Shown in pieces: positions 34,781 to 44,738 of a DNA stretch of 64,000 nt; position 1 is the stretch's first letter, and each line of letters begins with the position of its first letter. The DNA comes from Neoroseomonas marina. Lineage in GTDB: Bacteria; Pseudomonadota; Alphaproteobacteria; Acetobacterales; Acetobacteraceae. The stretch covers positions 277,499 through 341,498 of the forward strand of contig NZ_JABBKX010000005.1 in NCBI RefSeq assembly GCF_012927745.1, given 5' to 3'. The notes under the pieces are model-generated. The model had not been told where the DNA came from and did not search any database. It saw nothing but the letters and a program-made list of their open reading frames with translations. The translations under genes were made by a program, and so were the position numbers.

Positions 34781-35754
34781 GCCGGCGCGAGCTCCTGCGC
34801 GCGGAAACAGGCGACGGTGTGGGCAGGCTCCAGCAGCTCGAGACCCGGGATGGCTTCGGAGCAGGCCGGCAGCGCGTGGCTGCAGCGCGGGGCGAAGCGG
34901 CAGCCCGGCGGGCGGCGCGCGGGTTCGGGGAGCGTTCCGGGAATGGCAACCAGGCGCGGCTTGTCCTCGGTCAAGGAGGGGACGCATTCCAGCAGACCAC
35001 GCGTATAGGGGTGCAGCGGGCGGTCGAAGACCTGGGCGACGGGGGCTTCCTCGATAACCCGGCCGGCATACATCACCAGCACGCGGTCCGCGGTCTCCGC
35101 GATCACGCCCATGTTGTGGGTGATGATCATGATCGCCATGCCGAACTCGTCGCGCAGGTCCATCAGCAGGTCGAGGATCTGCGCCTGGATCGTCACGTCG
35201 AGTGCCGTGGTCGGTTCGTCGGCGATCAGCAGCTTCGGATTGCAGGCGAGCGCCATGGCGATCATCACGCGCTGCCGCTGCCCGCCCGACATCTGGTGGG
35301 GATAGTCGTCGAGCCGCTTCGAGGCGGAGGGAATGCCCACCTTGTCCAGCATGTCGATCGCGCGCTTGCGCAGGTCCGCCTGGGACAGGCGTTCATGCGC
35401 CGCGATCGTCTCCATGATCTGGTCGCCTATGGAAAAGACCGGATTCAGGGAGGTCATCGGCTCCTGGAAGATCATCGAGATCCCGGGGCCGCGGATGCGC
35501 TGCATGTCGCGGTCCGACATGCGCGTCAGGTTCTGTCCGTTGAAGACGACCTCGCCGGCCGCCACACGGGCCGGGGGCTGCGGCAGCAGGCCCATGACGG
35601 TGAGCGCCGTGACCGACTTGCCGGAACCGGACTCGCCGACGATGCCGAGGATCTCGCCTTCCTTCAGCGAGAAGGAGACCTCCTCGATGGCGTTCACCTC
35701 GCCCCGCCCGGTCATGAAGGCGGTGGTCAGGCCGCGGACCTCGAGAAGATTCAC
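34777..35754 (-). CDS. Dipeptide-type ABC importer, ATPase subunit DppD-like, 325 aa
   Basis: Walker [10 protein letters not shown], signature [15 protein letters not shown] and Walker [13 protein letters not shown] are present, with the C-terminal extension [15 protein letters not shown]. The start is a GTG overlapping the permease stop (GTGA at 35751-35754), which fits the family N-terminus ([12 protein letters not shown]). The longer upstream frame is an antisense-like artefact of the permease gene. Confidence 0.93.
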
Positions 35755-36635
35755 TGCTGGATCCTGAGCCGCGGGTCGAGCACGTCGCGCAGACCGTCGC
35801 CAAGCAGGTTGAGCCCCATCACCGTGATCATCAGCGCGACGCCGGGAATGGTGATGATCCAGGGGGCCTCGCGCATGAAGTCGCGGCCCTCGGCCATGAT
35901 GTTCCCCCAGGTGGGCGTCGGCGGCACCGCGCCGACGCCGAGGAAGGAGAGCGTCGCCTCGCTCAGCACCGCATAGGCGAAGAGGAACGACAGCTGCACG
36001 ATCATCGGCGCCATGGCGTTGGGCAGGATGTGGTGGCGCAGGATGCGCCAGTGTCCAGCACCGGCGGCGACCGCGGCCTGCACGTATTCCATCTCCCGCA
36101 GCACGATGACCGACGAACGGACGATGCGCGCGGTACGCGGGATGTAGACGATCGACAGCGCCAGGATGACGTTCAGCGTCGATGGCCCCAGCACCGAGGT
36201 CACGGCGATGGCGAGCAGGATCGCCGGGAAGGCCATCAGCGCGTCGTTCACGCGCATCAGCGCATTGTCGAGACGGCGGAAGTATCCGGCGAGCGCCCCG
36301 ATCAGCGTGCCGAACACCGCGTTCAGCCCGACCACCGACGCCCCGATGATCATCGACAGCTGCGCACCCCAGACCACCCGCGACCACAGCGAACGACCGA
36401 AATTGTCGGTGCCGAACACCCAGGCCTCGCCGGGCGGAAGGAACTTGTTGCGCATCGACAGGCGCTGCGGATCGGCCGTGGTGATCCAGGGCGCCGTGAT
36501 GGCGATGACGGCGATGACGCCGAACAGCAGCAGCCCGGTGACGAACAGGCGATGACGGAACAGCCGCCGCAGCGTCGCCCGCGCGGGATGCTCGCGCTTG
36601 AGCGCGATGCCTTCGGCGTCCGCGACGTCACTCAT
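35751..36635 (-). CDS. Dipeptide-type ABC importer, permease DppC-like, 294 aa
   Basis: Inner-membrane permease with a first helix at residues about 30-52 (LFVTGLLLFGVIAVIAITAP), a periplasmic loop (FGTDNFGRSLWSRVVWGAQL, typical of DppC) and four to five further helices. The EAA coupling motif is near residue 195 (AAVAAGAGHWRILRHHILPN). It overlaps the preceding permease gene by 8 bp. Confidence 0.92.
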   Translation of the reverse strand: MSDVADAEGIALKREHPARATLRRLFRHRLFVTGLLLFGVIAVIAITAPWITTADPQRLSMRNKFLPPGEAWVFGTDNFGRSLWSRVVWGAQLSMIIGASVVGLNAVFGTLIGALAGYFRRLDNALMRVNDALMAFPAILLAIAVTSVLGPSTLNVILALSIVYIPRTARIVRSSVIVLREMEYVQAAVAAGAGHWRILRHHILPNAMAPMIVQLSFLFAYAVLSEATLSFLGVGAVPPTPTWGNIMAEGRDFMREAPWIITIPGVALMITVMGLNLLGDGLRDVLDPRLRIQQ

Positions 36636-37572
36636 AGCGCACCCGCGGGTCGAGCACGGCGTAAAGCGTGTCCACCGTGATGTTCACCAGCACCAGGAAA
36701 GTCGTGACCAGCAGCAACCCACCCTGCACCATCGGATAGTCGCGGCTCAGCACCGCCTGGGTCAGCAGCTGGCCCATGCCGGGCAGGGAGAACAGTGCCT
36801 CCGTCACCACCGCACCGGACAGCAGCAGGGAGACGATGATTCCGACCACCGTCACGATCGGGATCAGGGCGTTCGACAGCGCGTGCTTCAGCACCACCTT
36901 GCGCTGCGGCAGCCCCTTGGCGCGCGCGGTGCGGATGTAGTCCTGGCGCAGTACCTCGAGCATCGACGACCGCGTGATGCGCGCCAGCAGCCCTGCCTGC
37001 AGCAGCGCCAGCGAGAAGGCCGGCATGGTCGTGCTGGCGAGCCACCCCGCCGGATCCTGGCTGAAGGCCACATAGCCGCCCGAAGGCAGCCAGCCGAGAT
37101 GCACGGCGAAGAGGATGATCATCAGCAGGCCGAGGAAGAAATTCGGCACCGAGATGCCGATCATGGCGAACATCATCGCCGCCTGGTCGATCCAGGAATT
37201 CTGCCGCAGCGCCGCGACGATGCCGCTGGCGATGCCGATCAACAGGGTGAAGACCAGGGCATAGAGCGACAGCCCGATCGTCACCGGCAGCCGTTCCATC
37301 GTCGCGGCAAAAACGCCCTTGCCCAGCAGCAGCGACCTGCCGAGGTCGCCCCGCGCCAGCCCCTGATAATAGTCCAGCAGCTGCATGTAGATCGGCTGGT
37401 CGAGGCCGAGGTCGCGGCGGAGCTGCTCAATCTGCGCCGGCGTGGCGGAAACACCTGCGATGGCCGCGGCCGGATCGCCGGGGATCAGCCGCATCAGCCC
37501 GAAGGAGATCAGGCTGACGATGAGGAGAACCGGGATCGCGCTCAGCAGGCGGCGGAAGGCGACCCTGGCCAT
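36628..37572 (-). CDS. Dipeptide-type ABC importer, permease DppB-like, 314 aa
   Basis: Six-helix permease: first helix RRLLSAIPVLLIVSLISFGL, then the DppB hallmark MRLIPGDPAAA and IEQLRRDLGLDQP. The coupling helix includes TARAKGLPQRKVVLKHALSN. It starts 4 bp after the receptor gene. Confidence 0.93.
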   Translation of the reverse strand: MARVAFRRLLSAIPVLLIVSLISFGLMRLIPGDPAAAIAGVSATPAQIEQLRRDLGLDQPIYMQLLDYYQGLARGDLGRSLLLGKGVFAATMERLPVTIGLSLYALVFTLLIGIASGIVAALRQNSWIDQAAMMFAMIGISVPNFFLGLLMIILFAVHLGWLPSGGYVAFSQDPAGWLASTTMPAFSLALLQAGLLARITRSSMLEVLRQDYIRTARAKGLPQRKVVLKHALSNALIPIVTVVGIIVSLLLSGAVVTEALFSLPGMGQLLTQAVLSRDYPMVQGGLLLVTTFLVLVNITVDTLYAVLDPRVRYE

Positions 37573-37576
37573 GGCG

Positions 37577-39148
37577 TTATCGCTGGACCCACACGTTGGA
37601 GAAGCGCGGGATCCGGTAGGGCACGAAGCCCTGCACGTTGGACCGCACCGCCTGCACCTTGGTCAGCGATCCGAAGGGAATCGCATAGACCCGTTCCAGC
37701 ACCAGGCGTTGCATGGTGGCGAAGGCGGCCTGGCGGGCTTCCGCGGTCCGCTCGTTGTTCATTGCGGTCCAGGCGGCCATCACTTCCGGATCGTCGCGGT
37801 CGTCCCGCGGGCGATAGGCGGCATTGGGGCTGACCAGGAACTGCATGGTCGCGAGTGCGCCGAGCGCCGGCTGCGTGCCCCAGCCCGTATGGTAGAAGTG
37901 CCACTCGTCGCTGTTGAGTCGCTGCGACATCTGCACCGAGGTCGGCCAGTCCACGACGCGGAGGTTCGCGTTGATCCCGATGGCGCGCATCTGCTGCTGC
38001 ATCACCAGCGCTGCGTTGTACATCGGCGGATAGTCGCGGTTGGTCAGGATGGTGATCGGCTCGTTGCGGTAGCCGGATTCCCGCAGCAGCGCGCGGGCGC
38101 GCGCCTGGTCGTTGATGTTGTAGGTCTCCTTGCCGGCGTCCGTGTAGGCGGGGCGGCCCGGGAACTGGAAGCCGACGTTCAGGCGGTAATTGCCGTCCGT
38201 CGCCGCATCCATGATGTCTTCCATGCCGAGCGCGGCCTGCACCGCGCGCCGGAACGCCAGGTTGTTGGTCGGCGGCGTCGAGGTGTTGGGCAGCGCGATC
38301 TGGATCCACCAGTTCTCGAGCGGCAGGATGGTGATCGCGTTGTTGCGGCGCAGCGCCTCGACCGAACGGGTCGGCACGTCCTCCACGGCATGCAGCTCGC
38401 CGGTCTCGAGGCCGGCCACGCGGGCCGAGGCCTCGGTCACGATGCGGAAGGTGACGGTGTCGACGCAGGCGACGCGATAGCCCCCGAAGCCGGTCCGCTG
38501 CTCGAAGGCCGTGTTCGGCTGGTAACCGTCGAAGCGGCCGAGGCGCGCGTGGCTGCCGGGCGTAAATTCCAGAAGCCGGAACGGCCCGGTGCCGACGGCG
38601 CGCAGCTGCTGCCGATCGTCGTTCTCGTGCTCGGAGGGAATGATGACGATCGGCACGGAGAAGGAGGACAACGCCTCGATGAAGGTCGGCTGCACCTGCT
38701 TCATGCGGATGATGAAGGTGTGCGGGTCCGGCGTGTCCCAGCCCGCCACGTTGTCGAGCGTGCTGCGCTGCAACCCGACGCGGTTGTAGCGGTTGAAGGA
38801 GGCCGCGACGTCCGCCGAGGTCATCGGCTTGCCGTTGTGGAAAGTGATGCCGCGGCGCAGCCGGAAGGTGTAGGTCATGCCGTCCGGCGCTTCCTCCATG
38901 CTCTCCGCGAGCTCGAGGATCGGACGGTTGTTCTCGTCCCGCGTCATCAGCGATTCGTAGATGTTCATCGCGATGTTGCGGGTGGAGATGGTGCTGGACG
39001 TATGCTGGTCCAGCGAGTTCACGTTGGCTTCCTGCCCGAAGACGATGTCGCCGCCGCGCGACGGGCATTGGAATGGTGCCGCGAGGGCCGCCGCGGGCAG
39101 GGCGAAGCCCGCCGCGAGGATCGAGGACGCAAGTCGAGAGCGCTTCAT
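37577..39148 (-). CDS. Peptide/nickel-type extracytoplasmic receptor (SBP_bac_5), 523 aa
   Basis: Signal peptide MKRSRLASSILAAGFALPAA, cut near ALA. The mature protein has the family segments: IAMNIYESLMTRDENNRPIL, GMTYTFRLRRGITFHNGKPM, then NNLAFRRAVQAALGMEDIMD. These receptors bind di- and oligopeptides or other amides. The ATG at 39148 is preferred because GGGGGATGG lies at normal distance; an ATG three codons earlier is too close to it. First transporter gene of the operon. Confidence 0.92.
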   Translation of the reverse strand: MKRSRLASSILAAGFALPAAALAAPFQCPSRGGDIVFGQEANVNSLDQHTSSTISTRNIAMNIYESLMTRDENNRPILELAESMEEAPDGMTYTFRLRRGITFHNGKPMTSADVAASFNRYNRVGLQRSTLDNVAGWDTPDPHTFIIRMKQVQPTFIEALSSFSVPIVIIPSEHENDDRQQLRAVGTGPFRLLEFTPGSHARLGRFDGYQPNTAFEQRTGFGGYRVACVDTVTFRIVTEASARVAGLETGELHAVEDVPTRSVEALRRNNAITILPLENWWIQIALPNTSTPPTNNLAFRRAVQAALGMEDIMDAATDGNYRLNVGFQFPGRPAYTDAGKETYNINDQARARALLRESGYRNEPITILTNRDYPPMYNAALVMQQQMRAIGINANLRVVDWPTSVQMSQRLNSDEWHFYHTGWGTQPALGALATMQFLVSPNAAYRPRDDRDDPEVMAAWTAMNNERTAEARQAAFATMQRLVLERVYAIPFGSLTKVQAVRSNVQGFVPYRIPRFSNVWVQR

Positions 39149-39235
39149 GAGCACCATCCCCCGGAAAATGCGTGATCCACCCGAATTGCGCGAAGCGTCC
39201 GACGCGATCCGCGGCCTGTCAACCGGGGATGATCG

Positions 39236-41431
39236 TCATTGCGCTGCGAAACGGCGCAGCACGTTCTCCATGATGCGGCTCACGGGCCCCTGGAAGGCGC
39301 CATCCTGCCACAGGCTTCCGCACCAGGTGATCGACCCGGTGGCAAAGACGGCGCCGCCGCCGGGCGTATCGAAGTAGACGATCTCGGCGCGCTTCAGCGC
39401 ATCGGGCCTTTCACCCGTGACAGTCGCGACATGGGACAGCAGTTCCTCCGGCACCGTGACGAAGGAGGACGGTGGGTCCTCGGATCGCGCGAGGATCGCC
39501 GTGCCCTCCGGCGTGCCGAGCGCGAAATCCGCGCGGTCCAGCTCGAAGCCCGCGGCGCCGCCGCCCGACAGGCCGTAGCCGCCGAACGTCTCGCCCTCCA
39601 CGCCGTCGAAGATCCAGGCGTGCCTGGGATCGCGCCCGAGCGGCAACAGGCGGTAATGCGTTCCCTCGAACAGACCCTGCCCGGAGAAGCCGACACCGGC
39701 CAGCATCTGCGGCGGCCGCCTGTTGCGCCGCCACAGGCCGCCATAGGCGCCGTCGGTCTGGTGCCAATACTCGCCCGGTTCGGCTGCCCAGGCCCGGATG
39801 CCGCCCTCGGCGCGGCGCAGTTCCATCATGCCTGGCAGCGTCTGCGTCACCGCGATGCGCCAGTAGAAGCCATTGCCGCCGAGATACATCAGCCGCCCGC
39901 CGTCCCGCGTGTAGGCGGCCAGCGCATCGAGGGTCTGCAACGTGTGGTACTCCGGGTGGGAGCCGGTCATCACCACGCTGTACGGCTTCAGCAGATCGAC
40001 GCCCTCGTCGTGCAGGTCCTCATCGGTGATGACGTCGAAGGCGATGCCCTTGGCCTCGAGCCAGGCCAGCAGATGCGTATCGGCCGGATAGTGCCGCAGC
40101 CCCGATCCGCGCGCGTCGTTGAAGGTTAGGAAGCCCGGCCGCATGGTCAGGATCGGCCGCAGGCGGGACGAGAAGGCGATGCCGCTCCCGTCCGGGTGCT
40201 TGTTGTAGGTGGACCGCCCATAGGCCGGATAGTCGTCGGGATTGTGCGGATAGGCACCCCAGGCCGCGACGCGCGCCTTGTACGCCGCATCCGCATTCCC
40301 CCGCGCATGGTTGGCGTAGGCCTGATAGGTGAAGGTCGAGGCGAGGAAGGCGACCCTCGCCTGCGCCTCCCCGCGCGGCGGCAGGACGTAGAGCGGCAGC
40401 CAATCCTCCCCGCCTTCGCAGGTGAGGTGAAGCGCGTAGGCGCCGCTGCGGAGGCCGGCCGGCACCTCGAAGGCGACGTCCGCCTGCCAGCCGCAATCGC
40501 CGAGGTCGTCGGCGTGGAAATGGATCGCGGCGTAGTCCTCCGGCGCGTGGCGCCAGCACATCTCGCGCCCCGACCAGCGCGCGCCGACCACGGCGCGGGT
40601 CGGGATGTTCACCAGGTAGCCGTCGCAGGCCTGGCCGCCGACGTCGAGGATGCGCTGCGTCGGAATGTCGAGCCCGAAGTCCCAGCCGGCGATCGGCGCC
40701 AGCGTGGCGAGTGGTGCCTCCGGATGCGGCCAGGCGTCGCGATAGCCCTCGAGCAGGGCGGGGTCCTCGATCTTGCCGGTGAAGTGGTTGGACGGCTCCG
40801 CGGTTCCGTTCGCCGCGATGGTGATGCGCCCGCCCCCCGGCGGCATCCGCAGCCCAGGCACCACCGTGGTCGCCACCGTCGCCGCGCCGCCGTCCAGCGG
40901 CACCATGCCGACCGCGACGCGGCCAGTGCCGGGATCGGCGCTCAGCCAGACGCGGTGCCACCGACGTAGAGCAGGCGCGCCTCCCGTCGCGACGACGACG
41001 GCCCGCGCATCGGCACTCACGATGCCGGTCACGCCGTCGCGCCCGATCGCCAATGTCGCCGCGATGCCCCCCGCCACCTCGCACAGGATCGTCGCCTCTC
41101 CCGGCGGCAGGGCGGCCATCCAGACCAGCGCCGTCCAGGTCAGCGGTCCGGCCGCGCGGCGCGGCGCGCGCGGCACCACCGCGTGGGACCCGAGCCGGAT
41201 CGGCTGCCGCCGCCCGGCGAAGGTGAGATCGACGTGGTGGGACAGGTCCTCGAAGCGCAGTCCCGGGCCGGCCGGGTTCGGATCGCCGGAGATGACCCGG
41301 ACCAGACGCGCCCGCGCCGTCCCGCCGTCCCGCACGCTGACATGGGCGGTGAAGCGTTCGCCAGGCCGGTGGGAAAAGCGGTCGAGGTAGCCCGTGATCG
41401 GCAGTTCGGCGATGGACAACGGCGGGGACAT
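39236..41431 (-). CDS. N,N-dimethylformamidase large-subunit-like protein, 731 aa
   Basis: The start at 41431 has a GAGGAG site. The N-terminal region resembles a jelly-roll/laminin-G type module, followed by the family's central and GATase-like C-terminal parts: VGARWSGREMCWRHAPEDYA, ALHLTCEGGEDWLPLYVLPP, FDVITDEDLHDEGVDLLKPY, MTGSHPEYHTLQTLDALAAY and MYLGGNGFYWR. Known dimethylformamidases use a mononuclear iron held by two Tyr and a Glu and need a small alpha subunit; no small-subunit gene is adjacent. It is 78 bp before the peptide receptor gene and probably shares its operon. The true substrate may be another amide. Confidence 0.8.
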   Translation of the reverse strand: MSPPLSIAELPITGYLDRFSHRPGERFTAHVSVRDGGTARARLVRVISGDPNPAGPGLRFEDLSHHVDLTFAGRRQPIRLGSHAVVPRAPRRAAGPLTWTALVWMAALPPGEATILCEVAGGIAATLAIGRDGVTGIVSADARAVVVATGGAPALRRWHRVWLSADPGTGRVAVGMVPLDGGAATVATTVVPGLRMPPGGGRITIAANGTAEPSNHFTGKIEDPALLEGYRDAWPHPEAPLATLAPIAGWDFGLDIPTQRILDVGGQACDGYLVNIPTRAVVGARWSGREMCWRHAPEDYAAIHFHADDLGDCGWQADVAFEVPAGLRSGAYALHLTCEGGEDWLPLYVLPPRGEAQARVAFLASTFTYQAYANHARGNADAAYKARVAAWGAYPHNPDDYPAYGRSTYNKHPDGSGIAFSSRLRPILTMRPGFLTFNDARGSGLRHYPADTHLLAWLEAKGIAFDVITDEDLHDEGVDLLKPYSVVMTGSHPEYHTLQTLDALAAYTRDGGRLMYLGGNGFYWRIAVTQTLPGMMELRRAEGGIRAWAAEPGEYWHQTDGAYGGLWRRNRRPPQMLAGVGFSGQGLFEGTHYRLLPLGRDPRHAWIFDGVEGETFGGYGLSGGGAAGFELDRADFALGTPEGTAILARSEDPPSSFVTVPEELLSHVATVTGERPDALKRAEIVYFDTPGGGAVFATGSITWCGSLWQDGAFQGPVSRIMENVLRRFAAQ

Positions 41432-41553
41432 GGCAACACTCCTCGGCAGCAACGGCGCCAACGTCCGGCGATGGCGCGCGCGCGTCAACGGCACCCCATT
41501 GGCGTCGCTGCGCGGAACGTGCCAGCCTTGGCCCGGCAGCGCAGGAGGCCCCG

Positions 41554-42318
41554 ATGGCGACCATCGTCCGCAACCTCACGAGCAGCAAGGCAGAGGAACG
41601 CGAATGGGCGCTCCGCTGCGACATGGCCGCCGTCTTCCGCATCGGTGCGCGGCTCGGCTGGAACGAGCATATCGGCAACCACAATTCGCTGATGCTGCCG
41701 GACGAGGCCGAGCCGACCTTCCTCATCAACCCGCGCGGCTACCTGTTCCAGGAATTGCGGGCGAGCGACCTGATCGTCTGCAACCTCGACGGCCAGGTGC
41801 TGCGCGGCAAGGGCGAGCTCCGCAAGGTCGCCTTCCACATCCATTGCCGCATCCACCTGGCGAACCCCAAGGCGACCTGCGTGGTGCACGTCCATCCGCG
41901 CTGGCTGACGGCGCTGTCGATGATCGAGGGCGCGGAATTCTCCCTCTCGCACCACAACAGCCTGCTGCTGAACGACCGCACGGTCTACGACGGCGACGGC
42001 GACCAGCCGGTGCACACCAATGACGAAGGCGACCGCATCGCGCGGCTGATGGGCGACAAGACCATCATGGTCATGCGCGGGCATGGCGTGACCGTGGTCG
42101 GGCCGACCGTCCACGACGCCTTCGACGAGACCTACATGGCCGAGCGCACGACCATGTACCAGATGACCGCGATGCAGACGGGCCTGCCGCTGCACAAGCT
42201 GCCGGACAACCTGCGCCGCCACCACACCGGCGCCTGGGGCGAGAAGCTCGACGCGCGGCTGCACCTCGACGCCTGGCGCCGCGTGCTGGACCGCGAGGAG
42301 CCCGACTACGCGACCTGA
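41554..42318 (+). CDS. Class II aldolase/adducin-family protein, 254 aa
   Basis: Zinc-dependent aldolase fold: NEHIGNHNSLMLPDEAEPTF, INPRGYLFQELRASDLIVCN, then the metal-binding HVHPRWLTAL (His-x-His) and a third His in MRGHGVTVVG. A catalytic acid analogous to Glu73 of fuculose aldolase is probably in the helix before HVHP, but I cannot place it. Divergent from the amidase operon across 122 bp. Substrate unknown; such proteins may cleave or decarboxylate sugar acids. Confidence 0.85.
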   Translation: MATIVRNLTSSKAEEREWALRCDMAAVFRIGARLGWNEHIGNHNSLMLPDEAEPTFLINPRGYLFQELRASDLIVCNLDGQVLRGKGELRKVAFHIHCRIHLANPKATCVVHVHPRWLTALSMIEGAEFSLSHHNSLLLNDRTVYDGDGDQPVHTNDEGDRIARLMGDKTIMVMRGHGVTVVGPTVHDAFDETYMAERTTMYQMTAMQTGLPLHKLPDNLRRHHTGAWGEKLDARLHLDAWRRVLDREEPDYAT

Positions 42319-42321
42319 GCG

Positions 42322-43908
42322 TCAGGTCCCGAACAGCGCGCGGCCGGGGATCGCCTCGATCAGGCTGCGCGTATAGACGCTGCGCGGGGCGGCGAAGACC
42401 TCGCCGATCCGCCCCGCTTCCTCGACCACGCCGTTGCGCATGACCGCGACCTCGTCGCAGAGCTGCGCGGCGACGCGCAGATCATGCGTGATGAAGAGGA
42501 TCGAGAGGCCGAGCCGATCCTGCAACTCGCGCAGCAGCGCCAGCACCTGCGCCTGCACGCTGACGTCGAGGGCCGAGACGGGCTCGTCCGCCACTAGCAC
42601 TTCCGGCTTCATCGCGAGCGCCCGGGCGATGCCGATTCGCTGGCGTTGGCCGCCGGAGAATTCATGTGGAAAGCGATCCACCGCATCCGGGTCGAGGCCC
42701 ACGGTGCAGAACAGCTCTCGGGCCTCCGCCATCGCCTGCGCGGACGGCGTGCCCGCGGCGATCGGGCCCTGCGCGACCTGCGCCCCCACCTTCCGTCGCG
42801 GATTCAGCGAGGCATAGGGATCCTGGAATACCATCTGCACCAGGCGCGCGGCATCACGCCGGCGCTTCGGCAGCGGCGCCCCGCCGACCACGATCTCCCC
42901 GCCATCGGATCCGAGCAGCCCGACGACGCAGCGCGCCAGAGTCGACTTCCCGGATCCGCTTTCGCCCACGATCGCGAGCGTCGAACCGCGCTTCAGCGCC
43001 ACGGACACGTCGTCCAGCGCCCGCACCGGCTTGCGGCGGCGGAACACGCCGCGCGAGGCGTAGGTCTTGGTCAGACCACGGACCTCGAGCACCGTGTCGG
43101 GCGAGAGGTCGCGCGGTTCCGGCGCATGCAGCCCCGGCACGGCGGCGAGCAGCGCACGGGTATATTCATGCTGCGGGGAGGTCAGCACCTCCCGCGTGGT
43201 CCCTTCCTCCACCACATGACCGAGCCGCATGACCGCGACGCGATCCGCGATCTCCGCCACCACGCCGAAATCATGCGTGATGAACATGACCGCCGTGCCA
43301 TGGCGCTTCTGCAGGTCCTTGATGAGCGCCAGCACCTGCGCCTGGGTCGTGACGTCGAGCGCGGTGGTCGGCTCGTCGCAGATCAGCACTTCCGGTTCCA
43401 GCGCGAGCGCCATGGCGATCATCACGCGCTGCCGCTGCCCGCCCGACAGTTCATGCGGATAGGCACGCACCGCGCCCTCAGGATCCGGCAGGTTCACCTC
43501 GCGCAGCGCAGCGACGGCACGGCGCTGCGCCTCCCGCGCATCAAGGCCAAGATGGACGCGCCACATCTCCTCGAGCTGCGCGCCGACCGTCATCAGCGGG
43601 TTCAGCGCCGTCATCGGCTCCTGGAACACCATCGCGACGCGGCGGCCGCGGATGGCGCGCCATTCCTCCGGCGATTTGGTGCAGAGATCCTCGCCCGCCA
43701 GCGCCATGCGGCCGCTTGCGATGGACAGGCCCGGCGCCAGCAGCCCCATCACGGCGGAGGCGGTGACCGACTTGCCCGACCCGCTCTCCCCCACCACGCA
43801 GAGAATCTCGCCCGAGGCGACGCTGAGCGAGACATTCTCGATCGCGAATTCGCGGTCCGCCCCGCGCGGCAGGCGGATGGTCAGCCCCTCGACGGCGAGC
43901 CGCGTCAT
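42322..43908 (-). CDS. Fused double-ATPase of peptide-type ABC importer, 528 aa
   Basis: Two complete nucleotide-binding domains in one chain, equal to DppD plus DppF. The first has [24 protein letters not shown] and [12 protein letters not shown]; the second (from about residue 275) [24 protein letters not shown] and [12 protein letters not shown]. The usual cysteine-rich C-terminal tail is lacking in both. The start at 43908 overlaps the permease stop (ATGA). Confidence 0.92.
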   Translation of the reverse strand: MTRLAVEGLTIRLPRGADREFAIENVSLSVASGEILCVVGESGSGKSVTASAVMGLLAPGLSIASGRMALAGEDLCTKSPEEWRAIRGRRVAMVFQEPMTALNPLMTVGAQLEEMWRVHLGLDAREAQRRAVAALREVNLPDPEGAVRAYPHELSGGQRQRVMIAMALALEPEVLICDEPTTALDVTTQAQVLALIKDLQKRHGTAVMFITHDFGVVAEIADRVAVMRLGHVVEEGTTREVLTSPQHEYTRALLAAVPGLHAPEPRDLSPDTVLEVRGLTKTYASRGVFRRRKPVRALDDVSVALKRGSTLAIVGESGSGKSTLARCVVGLLGSDGGEIVVGGAPLPKRRRDAARLVQMVFQDPYASLNPRRKVGAQVAQGPIAAGTPSAQAMAEARELFCTVGLDPDAVDRFPHEFSGGQRQRIGIARALAMKPEVLVADEPVSALDVSVQAQVLALLRELQDRLGLSILFITHDLRVAAQLCDEVAVMRNGVVEEAGRIGEVFAAPRSVYTRSLIEAIPGRALFGT

Positions 43909-44738
43909 CGGCTGGCCGCCAGGCGCGGGTTCAGCGCGTCGTTGAGCCCCTGCCCCACCAGCGACACGCCGAGGATGGTCAGCAGGATCGCGACACCCGG
44001 AATGGCCGAGACGTACCACTCCGTCCGCAGCACGTTGCGCCCGAGGCCGATGAGGTTCCCCCAGGACGGCACGTTGGGATCGGAGAGCTGCAGGAAAGCC
44101 AGTGCGCTCTCGAGCAGGATCGCCACCGCCATGACGACCGAGGCATAGACGATCACCGGCGGCAGCGCGTTCGGCAGCACCTCCCGCACGATCAGGTGAA
44201 GGTCGGACAGACCCTGCACGCGGCAGGCCTGCACGAAGTCCCGCGTGCGCAGGGTGAGGAACTCCGCCCGCGTCAGCCGCGCGACCGGTGGCCAGGAGAC
44301 GAGGCCGATGGCGATCGTCACCGTCTCGATGGTCGAGCCGAACACCGCGACGAGGACAAGCAACAGCAGGAAATTGGGCAGGGTCTGGAAAGCCTCCGTG
44401 ACGCGCATCAGCGCCGTATCCGTCATCCCGCCATAGAAGCCGGCCAGCGCGCCGATGGCGATGCCGATCATCACCGCGATGGAGGTCGCGACGAAACCGA
44501 TCAGCAGGGACACGCGGGCGCCATGGAACAACTGCGCCGCGATGTCCCGGCCCGAGGGATCTGTGCCCAGCGGAAACCGCGGATTGGCCCCCGGCCATTG
44601 CAGCGGCCGGCCGGCGAGGCCCAGCGGGTCATCGGGATAGAACCAGCTCGCCCCCACGCCCATGACGACCACAGCGAGCAGGATCGCGGTGCCGATGAGC
44701 GCCGCCGGGCTTCGGCCATAGGCTTTCAGCGCCCGCAT
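43905..44738 (-). CDS. Peptide-type ABC importer permease, DppC-like, 277 aa
   Basis: First helix LIGTAILLAVVVMGVGASWF, then the DppC-type loop FPLGTDPSGRDIAAQLFHGA and further helices; coupling segment ACRVQGLSDLHLIVREVLPN. Its start shares one base with the stop of the preceding permease gene. Confidence 0.92.
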   Translation of the reverse strand: MRALKAYGRSPAALIGTAILLAVVVMGVGASWFYPDDPLGLAGRPLQWPGANPRFPLGTDPSGRDIAAQLFHGARVSLLIGFVATSIAVMIGIAIGALAGFYGGMTDTALMRVTEAFQTLPNFLLLLVLVAVFGSTIETVTIAIGLVSWPPVARLTRAEFLTLRTRDFVQACRVQGLSDLHLIVREVLPNALPPVIVYASVVMAVAILLESALAFLQLSDPNVPSWGNLIGLGRNVLRTEWYVSAIPGVAILLTILGVSLVGQGLNDALNPRLAASR